Source: Clavibacter capsici
GTDB lineage: Bacteria > Actinomycetota > Actinomycetes > Actinomycetales > Microbacteriaceae
Direction of reading: 5' to 3'
DNA: 64,000 nt
Assembly (NCBI RefSeq): GCF_001280205.1
Contig: NZ_CP012573.1
Span: forward strand, 1,550,001 to 1,614,000
The notes below the pieces were generated by a model. The model saw only the letters and a program-made list of their open reading frames with translations. It did no database searches and was not told the DNA's origin. The position numbers were made by a program, and so were the translations under genes. This document shows, one piece after another, positions 1 through 9,340 of the stretch (the first letter of the stretch is position 1; each line of letters starts with the position of its first letter).

Positions 1-143
1 ACGTGCTCGTCGGGTTGCGAGCGCCAGGCCCAAGGGGGGGTAAGGGCCGTGCGCTCGTGGACGACTCTATCCGGGTCCCCCTTTATGCGGACACCCCCGC
101 GTGGCCCCAGAAGGAGGGGCGTGCCCGGACGGGGCGACCCCGA
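1..143. other. Left edge without an assignable gene
   Basis: No reading frame here has convincing codon bias or a recognisable product. A short frame ending at a TAA at 41-43 could be the last codons of a gene lying to the left, but it is too short to support. The stretch 50-115 is comparatively less G+C-rich, which could mean a promoter or spacer. Nothing else is seen. Confidence 0.3.
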
Positions 144-593
144 TCAGTCCTGCGACTCGTCGAGCTCGCGCCCGCCGCCGGCGACGACCGCGTCGCGCAG
201 GGCGTGGAAGTGGTCGACCGTCAGGCCGTTGCGGAGGAGGTAGGGCTCGACGCCGCCGCGGCCGGCCAGCGAGTGCAGCGCGAGGATGACGGGCGCGGGA
301 TCGCCGTCGACCGCGTGCTGCGCGGCGTCCCGGACGTCGAGGCCGCCGGCCACGAGCGCGAGGGCGACGACGAGCGCGTCCTCCACGGTCGCGGTGCGGG
401 CGTCGTACCGGGCGGCCGTGCCGGCCTCGACCCGGTCGGCGGCCTCGGCGACGCGCGCCGTGAGGTGCGCGCCGTCGGCCACGAGGAGCGCGACGAAGGC
501 GGACGCAGGTGCCGACGCGGCGGGGGTGGCGGCCAGGACCCGGGATCCGTCGGCGAGGCCGGAGACGGGGGAGGCGGTCTCGGGGGAGGTCAT
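144..593 (-). CDS. Hypothetical protein, 149 aa
   Basis: Unrecognised gene with actinobacterial codon bias. The ATG at 593 is preceded by a GAAGGG ribosome-binding site about nine bases upstream; the longer open frame to 917 has poor composition and is not used. The protein has an Ala-rich N-terminal half, with no signal peptide or clear membrane segment. The C-terminal stretch around residues 110-140 (GVEPYLLRNGLTVDHFHALR) loosely resembles the C-terminal helices of actinobacterial tyrosine/serine phosphatases of the Tyr_phosphatase3 type. The catalytic HCxxGKDRTG loop is absent, so no such activity is proposed. It is divergent from cydA with 383 bases between. Function unknown. Confidence 0.6.
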   Translation of the reverse strand: MTSPETASPVSGLADGSRVLAATPAASAPASAFVALLVADGAHLTARVAEAADRVEAGTAARYDARTATVEDALVVALALVAGGLDVRDAAQHAVDGDPAPVILALHSLAGRGGVEPYLLRNGLTVDHFHALRDAVVAGGGRELDESQD

Positions 594-976
594 GGCGGCG
601 GCCCTTCGGTCGACGTGCGCGGTGCGGGTGGGTGCGGTGCCGGATCCGTGCCGACGACGGGAGCGGGACGGGGCGTCCCGCGGATGGCGGGCGCACCGGG
701 TCCAGGCCGATCCGCCGCGTGCCCCGAGCCTCACCCGGCCGGGTGAACGCCGGGTGTCGGCGGCGCCGCCGGGCGGCGAACGCGACCCGACCGGGACGCG
801 CCGCAGGGCTCGCGTGGATCGTCTACAAGTCGTAGAATCGAGGCGTCGCGATGGAGCCTCACCACCCGCACGATCCGCCCTCCACAGGAAGCGCATCCGG
901 TCGCCATGACACCGCACCCCGCCCCCGCTGACCGCCCCGCACGCCGCATCGGCCGCCGCCAGAGCGGTCGCCCCGC
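594..976. other. Divergent intergenic region upstream of cydA
   Basis: 383 bases between the unknown minus-strand gene and cydA. It holds a dyad overlapping a TAGAAT -10 hexamer near 822-838, listed separately, and leaves a cydA 5' untranslated region of about 130 bases. The rest shows no gene, no repeat and no clear terminator. Confidence 0.5.
822..838 (+). promoter_or_regulatory. Candidate cydA promoter -10 with overlapping dyad operator
   Basis: TAGAAT at 833-838 matches an actinobacterial sigma-70 -10 element. It overlaps a perfect inverted repeat, TCTAC (822-826), five bases AAGTC, GTAGA (832-836). CTAC-N5-GTAG-like dyads are typical of BlaI/MecI/CopY-family winged-helix repressors. That such a protein controls cytochrome bd here is an inference; no regulator gene lies nearby. 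Confidence 0.5.
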
Positions 977-2389
977 GTGAACGAGCTCCTCGACCCGCTC
1001 GTCCTCTCCCGCTGGCAGTTCGGCCTCACGACCGTCTACCACTTCCTCTTCGTCCCGCTCACGATCGGCATGGCCTTCGTCTGCGCGCTCTACCAGACGG
1101 CGTGGGTGCGCACCGGGAAGCAGCACTACCTCCGGCTCACGCGCTTCTTCGGCCGGATCTTCCTCATCAACTTCGCGATGGGCACCGTCACCGGCATCGT
1201 GCAGGAGTTCCAGTTCGGCATGAACTGGTCCGAGTACTCCCGCTTCGTCGGCGACGTGTTCGGCGCCCCGCTCGCGCTCGAGGGCCTGCTCGCGTTCTTC
1301 CTCGAGGCGTCGTTCATCGGCGTGTGGATCTTCGGCTGGGACAAGCTGCCGAAGGGGCTGCACCTGGCGTCCATCTGGGTGGTGTCGGTCGCGTCGATCC
1401 TGTCGGCGTACTTCATCCTCGCGGCCAACGCCTTCATGCAGAACCCCGTGGGCTACCGCATCGACGAGGCCCGGGGGAGGGCCGAGCTCACCGACATCGG
1501 GGCGCTCCTCACGAACAAGGTCGCGCTCGCGGCGTTCCCGCACACGATCTTCGCGGCCTTCATGTGCGCGGCCGCCGTGATCATCTCGGTCGCCGCGTGG
1601 CACCTGTCGCGCAACCAGCACCTCGAGACGATGATGCCGGCCATGCGGTTCGGCATGTGGTTCATGGTCGTCTCGGGCGCGCTCACCATCCTCTCCGGCG
1701 ACCAGCTCGGCCTCGCCATGGTGCAGACGCAGCCGATGAAGATGGCCGCCGCCGAGGCGCACTACGACACCTCCTCCGGCGCCGCCGCCTCGTTCTCGCT
1801 CTTCACCTGGGGCACGCCCGACGGATCGAGCGAGCTGTTCTCCATCCGGATCCCGTACCTGCTCTCGTTCCTCTCCACGCACACGCTCGACGGCACGGTC
1901 GAGGGGATCAACGACCTCCAGGCGCAGTACGTCGCGAGCTACGGCCCCGGCGACTACACGCCCACCATCTGGGTCACGTACTGGGCGTTCCGCTGGATGA
2001 TCGGCTTCGGCATGGCGGCCATCGGCGTCGCGGTCGCGGGCCTCTGGCTCACGCGCCGGGGCCGCGCCATCACCCGGCCGTGGATGTGGAAGGTCGCCAT
2101 CTGGGCGGCGCCGCTGCCGCTGCTCGCGATGACGGTCGGCTGGATCTTCACGGAGATGGGCCGCCAGCCGTGGATCGTGTTCAGCCTGCTGCAGACGTCG
2201 TCCGCGGTGTCGCCGAACGTGACCGGGATCCAGGTGCTGCTCTCGCTCGTGGCCTTCACGGTCGTCTACGGGTCGCTCGCCGTGGTGGAGTTCCGCCTCA
2301 TCCTGAAGGCGGCGCAGAAGGGGCCGGAGCCCGAGCGGGAGCCGGACCCCGAGACGGGCGAGGTCGTCCGGGAAGCGAGCGTGTACTGA
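977..2389 (+). CDS. cydA: Cytochrome bd ubiquinol oxidase subunit I
   Basis: Large subunit of the cytochrome bd terminal oxidase in the plasma membrane. It oxidises quinol and reduces oxygen to water with high affinity, binding hemes b558, b595 and d. The 470-residue protein has about nine membrane helices. His22 in the YHFLFVPLTIG segment is the counterpart of the E. coli heme b595 ligand His19, and the invariant GRQPW motif lies near residue 395. The periplasmic Q-loop is of the short kind seen outside Proteobacteria. The start is GTG at 977 with only a weak ribosome-binding site. It begins a tight cydABDC cluster; cydB starts two bases after its stop. Oxygen or redox control through the upstream dyad is possible. 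Confidence 0.97.
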   Translation: MNELLDPLVLSRWQFGLTTVYHFLFVPLTIGMAFVCALYQTAWVRTGKQHYLRLTRFFGRIFLINFAMGTVTGIVQEFQFGMNWSEYSRFVGDVFGAPLALEGLLAFFLEASFIGVWIFGWDKLPKGLHLASIWVVSVASILSAYFILAANAFMQNPVGYRIDEARGRAELTDIGALLTNKVALAAFPHTIFAAFMCAAAVIISVAAWHLSRNQHLETMMPAMRFGMWFMVVSGALTILSGDQLGLAMVQTQPMKMAAAEAHYDTSSGAAASFSLFTWGTPDGSSELFSIRIPYLLSFLSTHTLDGTVEGINDLQAQYVASYGPGDYTPTIWVTYWAFRWMIGFGMAAIGVAVAGLWLTRRGRAITRPWMWKVAIWAAPLPLLAMTVGWIFTEMGRQPWIVFSLLQTSSAVSPNVTGIQVLLSLVAFTVVYGSLAVVEFRLILKAAQKGPEPEREPDPETGEVVREASVY

Positions 2390-2390
2390 G

Positions 2391-3395
2391 ATGGACCTGC
2401 CCACCCTCTGGTTCGGCCTCATCGCCTTCCTCTTCGTCGGCTACTTCGTGCTCGACGGCTTCGACTTCGGCGTGGGGATGAGCCTGCCGTTCCTCGCCAA
2501 GGACGACACCGACCGGCGCGTGCTCATCAACACCATCGGACCCGTCTGGGACCTCAACGAGACGTGGCTCATCGTCGCGGGCGCCGCCCTCTTCGCCGCG
2601 TTCCCCGAGTGGTACGCCACCATGTTCAGCGGCTTCTACCTGCTGCTCGTCGCGATCCTCATCACGCTCATCCTCCGCGGCGTCTCGTTCGAGTTCCGGC
2701 ACCAGGGGGCGTCCGACCGGTGGCGCGGCTCGTTCGACCTGATGATCGTCGTCGGCTCGGTCGTGCCGTCGTTCCTCTGGGGCGTCGTGTTCGCGAACGT
2801 GGTGCGCGGCGTGCCCATGGACGGGAACCACGACTACACGGGATCCACGCTCGACCTGCTGAACCCCTACGCGCTCCTCGGCGGGCTCACGACGCTGTCG
2901 CTGTTCCTCGTGAACGGGCTGCAGTTCGCGGCGCTGAAGACCGACGGGCCGATCCGGGCCCGCGCCCGCGCGCTCTCGGTGCGCATCGGCGCCGTCGCCA
3001 TCGTGATCGCCGCGGCCTTCCTCGCGTGGACGACGCTCGCGCACGGATCCGCCCTGTCCGGGCTCGTCTCGGCGCTGGCCGCCGTGGCGCTCGTCGGCTC
3101 GTACCTCGCGAACGTGCGGGGACGCGAGCGGTGGGCGTTCGGCCTGCTCGCGGCGACCATCGCCCTCGCGGTCGCCAGCCTCTTCACGGCGCTGCACCCG
3201 TATGTGATGCCCGCGTCGAACGACCCGGCGAACGGCCTCACGCTCGAGAACGCGTCGTCGTCGCCGTACACGCTGACGATCATGACGTGGGCCGCGGGCT
3301 TCGCGCTGCCGCTGATCCTCGCCTACCAGGCGTGGACGTACTGGGTGTTCCGGAAGCGCATCACGCGCGCCGTCATCGCCCGGGCCGCCCACTGA
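2391..3395 (+). CDS. cydB: Cytochrome bd ubiquinol oxidase subunit II
   Basis: Second membrane subunit of cytochrome bd oxidase, structurally similar to CydA and needed for heme b595/d insertion and a stable complex. The 334-residue protein has about eight or nine hydrophobic segments. The N-terminal GYFVLDGFDFGVGMSL and the following GPVWDLNETWLI segments are hallmarks of CydB. ATG start two bases after cydA; cydD starts seven bases after its stop, so the four genes are very probably one transcript. Length is normal for the short (actinobacterial/Bacillus-like) form. Confidence 0.97.
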   Translation: MDLPTLWFGLIAFLFVGYFVLDGFDFGVGMSLPFLAKDDTDRRVLINTIGPVWDLNETWLIVAGAALFAAFPEWYATMFSGFYLLLVAILITLILRGVSFEFRHQGASDRWRGSFDLMIVVGSVVPSFLWGVVFANVVRGVPMDGNHDYTGSTLDLLNPYALLGGLTTLSLFLVNGLQFAALKTDGPIRARARALSVRIGAVAIVIAAAFLAWTTLAHGSALSGLVSALAAVALVGSYLANVRGRERWAFGLLAATIALAVASLFTALHPYVMPASNDPANGLTLENASSSPYTLTIMTWAAGFALPLILAYQAWTYWVFRKRITRAVIARAAH

Positions 3396-3402
3396 CGCGG
3401 CC

Positions 3403-5166
3403 GTGAAGCCCCTCGATCCGCGGCTGCTCCGGCACTCCGCCTCCGCCCGCGCGATGCTGGCCGCGGGCGCCGCCGTGGGCGTCGTGCAGACCCTCGCCCT
3501 CGTCGCCTTCTGCTGGTCGCTCACGCAGCTCGTCGTCCGGGCGATCGGCGGCGCCGACGCGGCGGCGCTCGGGCCCGTGCTCGCCCTCGTGGTCGGATCC
3601 GCCGTCCTGCGCGGGCTGGCCGCCTGGCTCCTCGACGTGACCGGGGCCCGCGGCGCCGCGCGGGTCACGGCGGAGCTCCGGCGCCGCGCGCTCCAGGCGA
3701 TCGCGGACCTCGGCCCCCGATGGACCGCGAGCCGGAACCGGGGTCGGCTCGCGACCGTCGTCGGTCCCGGGCTCGACGCGCTCGAGCCGTACTTCGCGCG
3801 CTACGTGCCGCAGCTGATCCTCACGGCCCTCGCGACGCCGATCGTGGTGGCCGTGCTCCTCGCCCAGGACCTCGTCACGGGGATCACGGTGATCGCGACG
3901 CTGCCGGTCATCCCCGTGTTCATGGTCCTCATCGGCTGGGCGACGCAGGAGGTGCAGCGGCGGCAGTGGTCCCGGCTCACGGAGCTCGCCTCCGGCTTCC
4001 TCGACGTCGTCGACGGGCTCTCCACGCTGCTCGTCTTCGGCCGCGCGCGGCGCCAGACGGCGCGGATCCGCCGGGTCACCGAGGAGTACCGCGTCGAGAC
4101 GATGCGCGTGCTGCGGATCTCCTTCCTCTCCGGCTTCGTGCTCGAGCTCGCGGCGTCGCTGTCGGTCGCGCTCGTCGCGGTCTCGGTGGGGGTCCGCCTC
4201 ATCGGCGGCCAGCTCGACCTCGAGGTGGGCCTGTTCGTGCTGCTGCTCGCGCCCGAGGCGTTCCTGCCCATCCGGCAGGTGGGCGTGCAGTTCCACGCGG
4301 CCGCGGAGGGCGTCGCCGCGTCCGACGACGTGCTCGCCATCCTCGACGAGGCGGCGTCCGCGCCCGCGGGGACGATCCCGGCCGGGGACCGGGATCGCGC
4401 GACGGGCCCGGCGGGGGACGCCCTCGTGATCCGCGGCCTCGGCGTCGAGCACGACGGACGCGCCGTGCTGTCCGGGCTGTCGGCGCGCTTCCCGCGCGGG
4501 CGCGTCACGGCCGTCACCGGACCGAGCGGGGTCGGGAAGACCTCGCTCGTGGCGGCGATCCTCGGGCAGCTGCCCGCGACCGGGGCCGTCGGCTGGGTCG
4601 ACGACGCCGATCCCGACGCGGTGCCGCGCCCGATTTCCCCCGCGCACATCGCCTGGGCGGGGCAGCGTCCCGGACTCGTGGCGGGCACCGTGCGGGAGAA
4701 CGTCGCCCTCGGCGTCGACGACCCCCACGACGACCTCGTCCGGCGGGCGCTCGCGCTGGCCGACGCCCGCGGGATCGACCCCGACCTGCTGCTCGGCGTC
4801 GGCGGGCAGGGGCTCTCGGGCGGGCAGGCGCAGCGGGTCGCGGTCGCGCGCGCCGTGCACCGCGCGCTGGCGCTCGACTGCCCGATCGTGCTGCTCGACG
4901 AGCCGAGCTCGGCCCTCGACGCCGCGTCCGAGCTGCGCCTCGCCGCGGGGATCCGCGCGCTCGCCGACCAGGGCCGGGCGGTCGTGGTCGTGACCCACCG
5001 CGGCGCCCTCGTGCGCGCCGCCGACGCCGAGCTGCGGCTGGGTGACGGCGGATCCGCGGCGGACGCACCCCCGGAGCTGCCGCAGCGGCGCGCCGATCCC
5101 GCACTCGGCCTCGCCGTCGCCCGCATCGCGCCCGAGCCTGCGTGGCGCGCGCAGGTGGCCCCGTGA
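3403..5166 (+). CDS. cydD: Cysteine/glutathione ABC exporter CydD (ATPase/permease)
   Basis: Half of the heterodimeric CydDC exporter, which moves reductant (cysteine or glutathione in E. coli; heme-linked roles are also proposed) out of the cytoplasm and is required to assemble cytochrome bd. The 587-residue protein has an N-terminal six-helix type I exporter domain (about 1-310) and a C-terminal ATPase domain. The Walker A is GPSGVGKTS near residue 373, the signature is LSGGQ near 471, and the Walker B is IVLLDEPSSALD near 497. GTG start. The last codons overlap the cydC start (GTGA at 5163-5166), indicating translational coupling. Confidence 0.93.
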   Translation: MKPLDPRLLRHSASARAMLAAGAAVGVVQTLALVAFCWSLTQLVVRAIGGADAAALGPVLALVVGSAVLRGLAAWLLDVTGARGAARVTAELRRRALQAIADLGPRWTASRNRGRLATVVGPGLDALEPYFARYVPQLILTALATPIVVAVLLAQDLVTGITVIATLPVIPVFMVLIGWATQEVQRRQWSRLTELASGFLDVVDGLSTLLVFGRARRQTARIRRVTEEYRVETMRVLRISFLSGFVLELAASLSVALVAVSVGVRLIGGQLDLEVGLFVLLLAPEAFLPIRQVGVQFHAAAEGVAASDDVLAILDEAASAPAGTIPAGDRDRATGPAGDALVIRGLGVEHDGRAVLSGLSARFPRGRVTAVTGPSGVGKTSLVAAILGQLPATGAVGWVDDADPDAVPRPISPAHIAWAGQRPGLVAGTVRENVALGVDDPHDDLVRRALALADARGIDPDLLLGVGGQGLSGGQAQRVAVARAVHRALALDCPIVLLDEPSSALDAASELRLAAGIRALADQGRAVVVVTHRGALVRAADAELRLGDGGSAADAPPELPQRRADPALGLAVARIAPEPAWRAQVAP

Positions 5167-6836
5167 ACCGCGACGACGTCCTCCGGCTCGCGCAGCCGCC
5201 CGTCCGCCGCGCGCTGCCCGGCCTCCTCGCCGGGCTGGCGAGCGCGGTCGGCGCGGTGGCGCTCCTCGCGACGTCGGCGTGGCTCATCACGCGCGCGTCG
5301 GAGCAGCCGCCCATCCTCTTCCTCGGCATGGCGATCGTGGGCGTGCGCGCCTTCGCACTCGGCCGCGCCGCGTTCCGGTACCTGGAGCGGATCACGAGCC
5401 ACGACGCCGCGTTCCGCGCGCTGGCGACGCTGCGCGTGGGCGTCTTCGAGCGGATCCTGCCGTTCGCGCCCGCGGGCCTCCGCGACACGCGCCGCGGCGA
5501 CCTGCTGACCCGGCTCGTCGGCGACGTCGACCGGCTGCAGGACCTCCCGCTCCGGGTCGTCCAGCCGCTCGCCGTGTCGGTGCTCGTGCAGGCGGCCAGC
5601 GTCGCCGTCGTGTGGGCGGTGCTGCCCGCCGCCGGGATGGCGCTCCTCGCGGTGCTCGCGGTGGCGCTCGCGGTCGGGGTGGGCGCGACCACCGCGATCG
5701 CGGGACGGGCCGAGACGCGCATCCAGCCGTTGCGGGCCGCGCTGCAGGACCGGGTGCTCGACCTCGTGGGCGGCCTCGACGTCCTCACGGCGTTCGGCGC
5801 GCTGGACGCGCGGCTCGCCGAGGTGGACCGCGCCGCCCGGGCCCTCCGTCGCGCCGAGCTGCGGAGCGCCGCGGCCGCGGGCGTCACGACGGGCGTCGTG
5901 CTCGCGGGCACCGGCGCGGTAGCCGGCTGGACGGTGCTGCAGGGCGTGCCGGGCCTGGCGTCCGGCACGCTGGATCCGGCGTGGCTCGCTCTCGCCGCAC
6001 TGGTGCCGCTCGCGCTGGTCGAGCAGGCGGCGTCCGTGCCGCTCGCCGTGCAGGCGTGGCGCCGCGTGCGGACGAGCGCGGACCGCGTGGCGGGCGTCGT
6101 GCCGGCCGCGCTGCCGGTCGAGATCCCGCGCGAGGGCGGTGCGGACGAGCCGGACGCCGACACCGCGGCTGCCGCGCCGGCCGGCACGTGCGCGCTCGAG
6201 GTCCGCGGCCTCGTCACCCGCTGGCCGGGCGCCGACCGCGACGCGCTCGCGCCGGTGTCGCTCGCGGTGCGACCGGGCGAGGTCGTCGTGGTGCGCGGCC
6301 CGAGCGGATCCGGCAAGTCGTCGCTCGCGGCGGCCCTCGCCCGCTTCCTCGAGTCGGAGGGCGCGTACGAGCTCGACGGCCGGGACGCTCGGGGCATGCC
6401 ACCGTCGGCGGTGCGGCGGATCGTCGGCCTCTGCGAGCAGGCGCCGCACCTGTTCGACGCGAGCATCCGGCAGAACCTGCTATTCGCGCGCGAGGAGGCG
6501 ACCGACGACGAGCTCGTGGCGGTGCTCGCGCGGGTCGGGCTCGCGGGGTGGGCGGCCGAGCGCGGCGGACTGGACGCCCGCGTCGGCGACCGGGGCGCCC
6601 TCGTCTCCGGCGGCCAGGCGCAGCGCATCGCCCTGGCGCGGGCCCTGCTGGCCGACTTCCCCGTCCTCGTGCTCGACGAGCCGACCGCGGACGTCGACGC
6701 CGAGCGCGCGCATGCCGTGCTCCGCGACGTCCTCGCGGCCTCCCGCGACCGCGGGCGCGGCGTGCTGCTGCTGACGCACATGGACGTGCCGGACGACCTC
6801 GTCGACCGGACGGTGGAGCTGGGTCGCGCCGTCTGA
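5163..6836 (+). CDS. cydC: Cysteine/glutathione ABC exporter CydC (ATPase/permease)
   Basis: Partner of CydD. The chosen GTG at 5163 overlaps the cydD stop as GTGA; an in-frame GTG at 5142 is possible but lies inside cydD with no better signal. The 557-residue protein has an N-terminal membrane domain (LLATSAWLITRASEQPPILF near the start is CydC-like). The C-terminal ATPase domain has Walker A GPSGSGKSS near residue 379, signature VSGGQ near 481 and Walker B VLVLDEPTADVD near 500. It closes the cydABDC cluster and converges on pabC across 38 bases containing a hairpin. Confidence 0.92.
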   Translation: MNRDDVLRLAQPPVRRALPGLLAGLASAVGAVALLATSAWLITRASEQPPILFLGMAIVGVRAFALGRAAFRYLERITSHDAAFRALATLRVGVFERILPFAPAGLRDTRRGDLLTRLVGDVDRLQDLPLRVVQPLAVSVLVQAASVAVVWAVLPAAGMALLAVLAVALAVGVGATTAIAGRAETRIQPLRAALQDRVLDLVGGLDVLTAFGALDARLAEVDRAARALRRAELRSAAAAGVTTGVVLAGTGAVAGWTVLQGVPGLASGTLDPAWLALAALVPLALVEQAASVPLAVQAWRRVRTSADRVAGVVPAALPVEIPREGGADEPDADTAAAAPAGTCALEVRGLVTRWPGADRDALAPVSLAVRPGEVVVVRGPSGSGKSSLAAALARFLESEGAYELDGRDARGMPPSAVRRIVGLCEQAPHLFDASIRQNLLFAREEATDDELVAVLARVGLAGWAAERGGLDARVGDRGALVSGGQAQRIALARALLADFPVLVLDEPTADVDAERAHAVLRDVLAASRDRGRGVLLLTHMDVPDDLVDRTVELGRAV

Positions 6837-6877
6837 GGCGCCGCTGCCGACGGCTCGGGGCTGTCGGGCGCGCCTCA
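6834..6877. terminator. Bidirectional hairpin between cydC and pabC
   Basis: TGAGGCGC (6834-6841) pairs with GCGCCTCA (6870-6877) and an inner CCGAC (6847-6851) pairs with GTCGG (6863-6867). The outer arms contain the cydC TGA and the pabC stop read from the other strand, so one structure could end both transcripts. No T-run follows. Moderate support. Confidence 0.45.
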
Positions 6878-7696
6878 GGCCGCCGGCAGCTCGCGGCGCA
6901 GCGCGGCGAGCCGCGTGCGCCAGGCGCGCGCCCGGCCGGGCTCCGCGGCGACCGCGGGCCCGTCCACCCAGCCGCGCACCAGGCGGATCCCGTGCAGCGC
7001 GCTGACCGCCCACACCTCGCGGCCGTCGAGGTCGGCGGGGGTGGCCCTCTCGTGCAGCACGTCGACGCCGAGCGCCGTCGCGAGCGCGACGATGCTGCGC
7101 TCGGTGACGCTCGGGATCCGCGGCACGTCGCCCTCGACGACCGCCAGGGCGTCGCCGTGCCACCACAGGATCGCGCTGTACGCGCCCTCCACGATCGTGC
7201 CGTCGGCGGCGAGGATCACCGCCTCGCCCGCGCCGTGGCGGGCCGCGCGGCTCCGCAGGGCGCCGAGCGCGTGCAGGTCGGGGCCCTTGACGCGCGGCAT
7301 CGTCCGGGGATCCGGGCCGTCGTGGTCGCGGAGCACCACCGAGGTCGTCCGCTCCGGCGCGGGTCGGAGGAGGAGGCGCGCGACGTCGCCGTCGGGCCCT
7401 CGCAGCGCCTCGACGCGCGGGAACCACGCGCCCGCGCGCGGCAGGGCCCTGGCCGCGGCGTCGAGGAACGCGGCCGGATCCGCGACCGCGGCGGACTGCG
7501 CCCGCAGCGCGGCGAGGAAGCGCTGCCGGTGCACGTCGAGCGCGAGCACGCGGCCCTCGTCGACGAGGAACGAGTCGGCCGCGAGCACCCGGTGCCCGGC
7601 CGGGCGGGCCTCCTCGGCTCCTCCTCCACCGGCCGGATCCGCGACGTCCGCCGCCCAGCCCGCGGGGGTCCACCGGAGGATCGTCTCGGAACTCAT
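6875..7696 (-). CDS. pabC: Aminodeoxychorismate lyase (class IV aminotransferase fold)
   Basis: PLP enzyme predicted to split 4-amino-4-deoxychorismate into p-aminobenzoate and pyruvate for folate synthesis. The 273-residue protein has the class IV fold. The likely Schiff-base lysine is in MPRVKGPDL near residue 136, and a conserved Glu lies in GTIVEGAYSAILWW near 170. Identity as PabC rather than a branched-chain or D-amino-acid aminotransferase is supported by divergence from pabB only 53 bases away. ATG at 7696 sits seven bases after a TAGCCT -10 hexamer, so the mRNA is probably leaderless. No pabA is visible; an amidotransferase encoded elsewhere would be needed. Confidence 0.85.
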   Translation of the reverse strand: MSSETILRWTPAGWAADVADPAGGGGAEEARPAGHRVLAADSFLVDEGRVLALDVHRQRFLAALRAQSAAVADPAAFLDAAARALPRAGAWFPRVEALRGPDGDVARLLLRPAPERTTSVVLRDHDGPDPRTMPRVKGPDLHALGALRSRAARHGAGEAVILAADGTIVEGAYSAILWWHGDALAVVEGDVPRIPSVTERSIVALATALGVDVLHERATPADLDGREVWAVSALHGIRLVRGWVDGPAVAAEPGRARAWRTRLAALRRELPAA

Positions 7697-7703
7697 ACCC
7701 TTG

Positions 7704-7709
7704 AGGCTA
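7704..7709 (-). promoter_or_regulatory. -10 element of pabC, leaderless type
   Basis: TAGCCT on the minus strand, separated by seven bases from the pabC ATG. This spacing puts the transcription start at or next to the start codon. Confidence 0.5.
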
Positions 7710-7749
7710 GGCGGCCGCCGGGTGCGCTCACGACACCGGGAGGCCGAGC

Positions 7750-9315
7750 ATGCACGAGCACGCCGCGCGCACCGCCGCGCCCGTCGTCGGCCGCCGCCTC
7801 GCCGCCTGGCACGATCCCGAGGAGGCGTTCCTGGCGCTCCTCGCGCCCGCGTCCGCCGGCGACGTCGCCTGGCTGGACGACTCGGCGGGGGAGAGCTGGA
7901 GCTACCTCGCGGCGTCCGCCGGCACCGTCGCCGCATGGCCCGACGGGGTGTTCGCCGGGCTCGCGGATCTGGTGCCGGGCCCCGCCGAGGCCGAGGTCCG
8001 GATCCCCGTCCCGGACGCGGACGCGGATCCGCTCCCGGACCGGCTCGCGTTCCGCCTCGGCGTCGTCGGGTGGATCCCGCATGACGCGTGGCCCGAGACC
8101 GTCCCGCTGCACCACGCCCCGCCGCGAGTGCCCGCCGACGACGCCGACGACGACCCGGCGGCTCCGGCGGCGTTCCTCCGGGTCGAGCGCCTGCTCGCGT
8201 ACGACCACGCGGCACGCGAGGTGTGGGCGGTCGCGCGCGCGGGGGATCCGTGGCCCGACCTCGTGGAGGACGAGCTCGCCGCGGCGCGCGCCGCCCGCAC
8301 CGGCCCGCCCGACACGGGCGGTCCCGACGACGCCGACGCGGAGCCGCTCGGCGCCGACCCCGTCTGGCGTCACGACGACGCCGCCTACCTCGCGCTCGTG
8401 CGCTCCTGCCAGGAGTCCATCCGGCGGGGCGACGCGTACCAGCTCTGCCTCACGAACGCCGCGCGCGTGCCGGGCGTCGTGGATCCCGTCCGCGTGCACC
8501 TCGCCCTCCGCGCCCTCAGCCCCACCCACCACGGCGCCTTCCTCCGCGTGGGCGGCACGGCGCTCGTCAGCGCGTCGCCGGAGCGCTTCGTGGAGGTCGA
8601 CGCCGGCGGCACGCTGCGGACGCTGCCGATCAAGGGCACCAGGCCCCGGCACACGGACCCCGTGGCCGACGCGCGCGCCCGCGCCGAGCTCCTCGCGAGC
8701 GAGAAGGAGCGCGCGGAGAACGTGATGATCGTCGACCTCATGCGCAACGACCTCAGCCGCGTGTGCGTGCTCGGCTCCGTCCGCGTCACGAGCCTCTTCG
8801 CCGTCGAGGCGTACGCGCAGGTGCACCAGCTCGTCAGCCGCGTGGAGGGCGAGCTGGCGCCGAGCGTATCCGCGGTGGACGCCGTGCGGGCGCTGTTCCC
8901 CGCGGGATCCATGACCGGCGCCCCGAAGTCGGCGGCGGTCGGCATCCTGGCCGCCCTCGAGCGCGGTGCGCGCGGGATCTACGCGGGCGCGTTCGGCTGG
9001 TTCGGCGACGACGGCCGCGCCGACCTCGCCATGGTGATCCGCTCGGTCGTCGTGACGGACGGCCGGGCCACGGTCGGCGCGGGCGGCGGCATCACCGCGC
9101 TCTCGGTCCCGGAGGAGGAGCTCGAGGAGGTGCGGGTGAAGGCGGCGCCGCTCCTGGCGGCCGTCCGGGCGGGTCGCGTGACCTCCGCGGCGGCCCCGCG
9201 CGCGGCCGCCCGCCCCTCCCCAGGCCGACATCCGGGGCGTGATCCGCGCCCGCACCGGCCGTTCGGGAGCGGCCCGGCGCGTTCACTAGTCTTGTCGAGG
9301 CCTCGACGGCCGTGA
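7750..9315 (+). CDS. pabB: Aminodeoxychorismate synthase component I
   Basis: Chorismate-binding enzyme that aminates chorismate to 4-amino-4-deoxychorismate, feeding PabC. The 521-residue protein has the anthranilate/ADC synthase fold. Conserved C-terminal motifs are IKGTRPRH near 294, [17 protein letters not shown] near 321-337 and [10 protein letters not shown] near 385. Anthranilate synthase component I is the alternative, but pairing with pabC favours PabB. The last roughly 45 residues are Arg/Pro-rich with reduced GC3 and overlap the leuS promoter, so the true C-terminus may be poorly conserved or altered by an indel. The start at 7750 is ATG. Confidence 0.87.
   Translation: MHEHAARTAAPVVGRRLAAWHDPEEAFLALLAPASAGDVAWLDDSAGESWSYLAASAGTVAAWPDGVFAGLADLVPGPAEAEVRIPVPDADADPLPDRLAFRLGVVGWIPHDAWPETVPLHHAPPRVPADDADDDPAAPAAFLRVERLLAYDHAAREVWAVARAGDPWPDLVEDELAAARAARTGPPDTGGPDDADAEPLGADPVWRHDDAAYLALVRSCQESIRRGDAYQLCLTNAARVPGVVDPVRVHLALRALSPTHHGAFLRVGGTALVSASPERFVEVDAGGTLRTLPIKGTRPRHTDPVADARARAELLASEKERAENVMIVDLMRNDLSRVCVLGSVRVTSLFAVEAYAQVHQLVSRVEGELAPSVSAVDAVRALFPAGSMTGAPKSAAVGILAALERGARGIYAGAFGWFGDDGRADLAMVIRSVVVTDGRATVGAGGGITALSVPEEELEEVRVKAAPLLAAVRAGRVTSAAAPRAAARPSPGRHPGRDPRPHRPFGSGPARSLVLSRPRRP
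9287..9292 (+). promoter_or_regulatory. Probable -10 element of leuS
   Basis: TAGTCT, 48 bases before the leuS TTG start and inside the 3' end of the pabB frame. It predicts a transcription start near 9299 and a leader of about 40 bases. Confidence 0.45.
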
Positions 9316-9340
9316 CCCCCGCATCGAATCGAGAGCGCCC

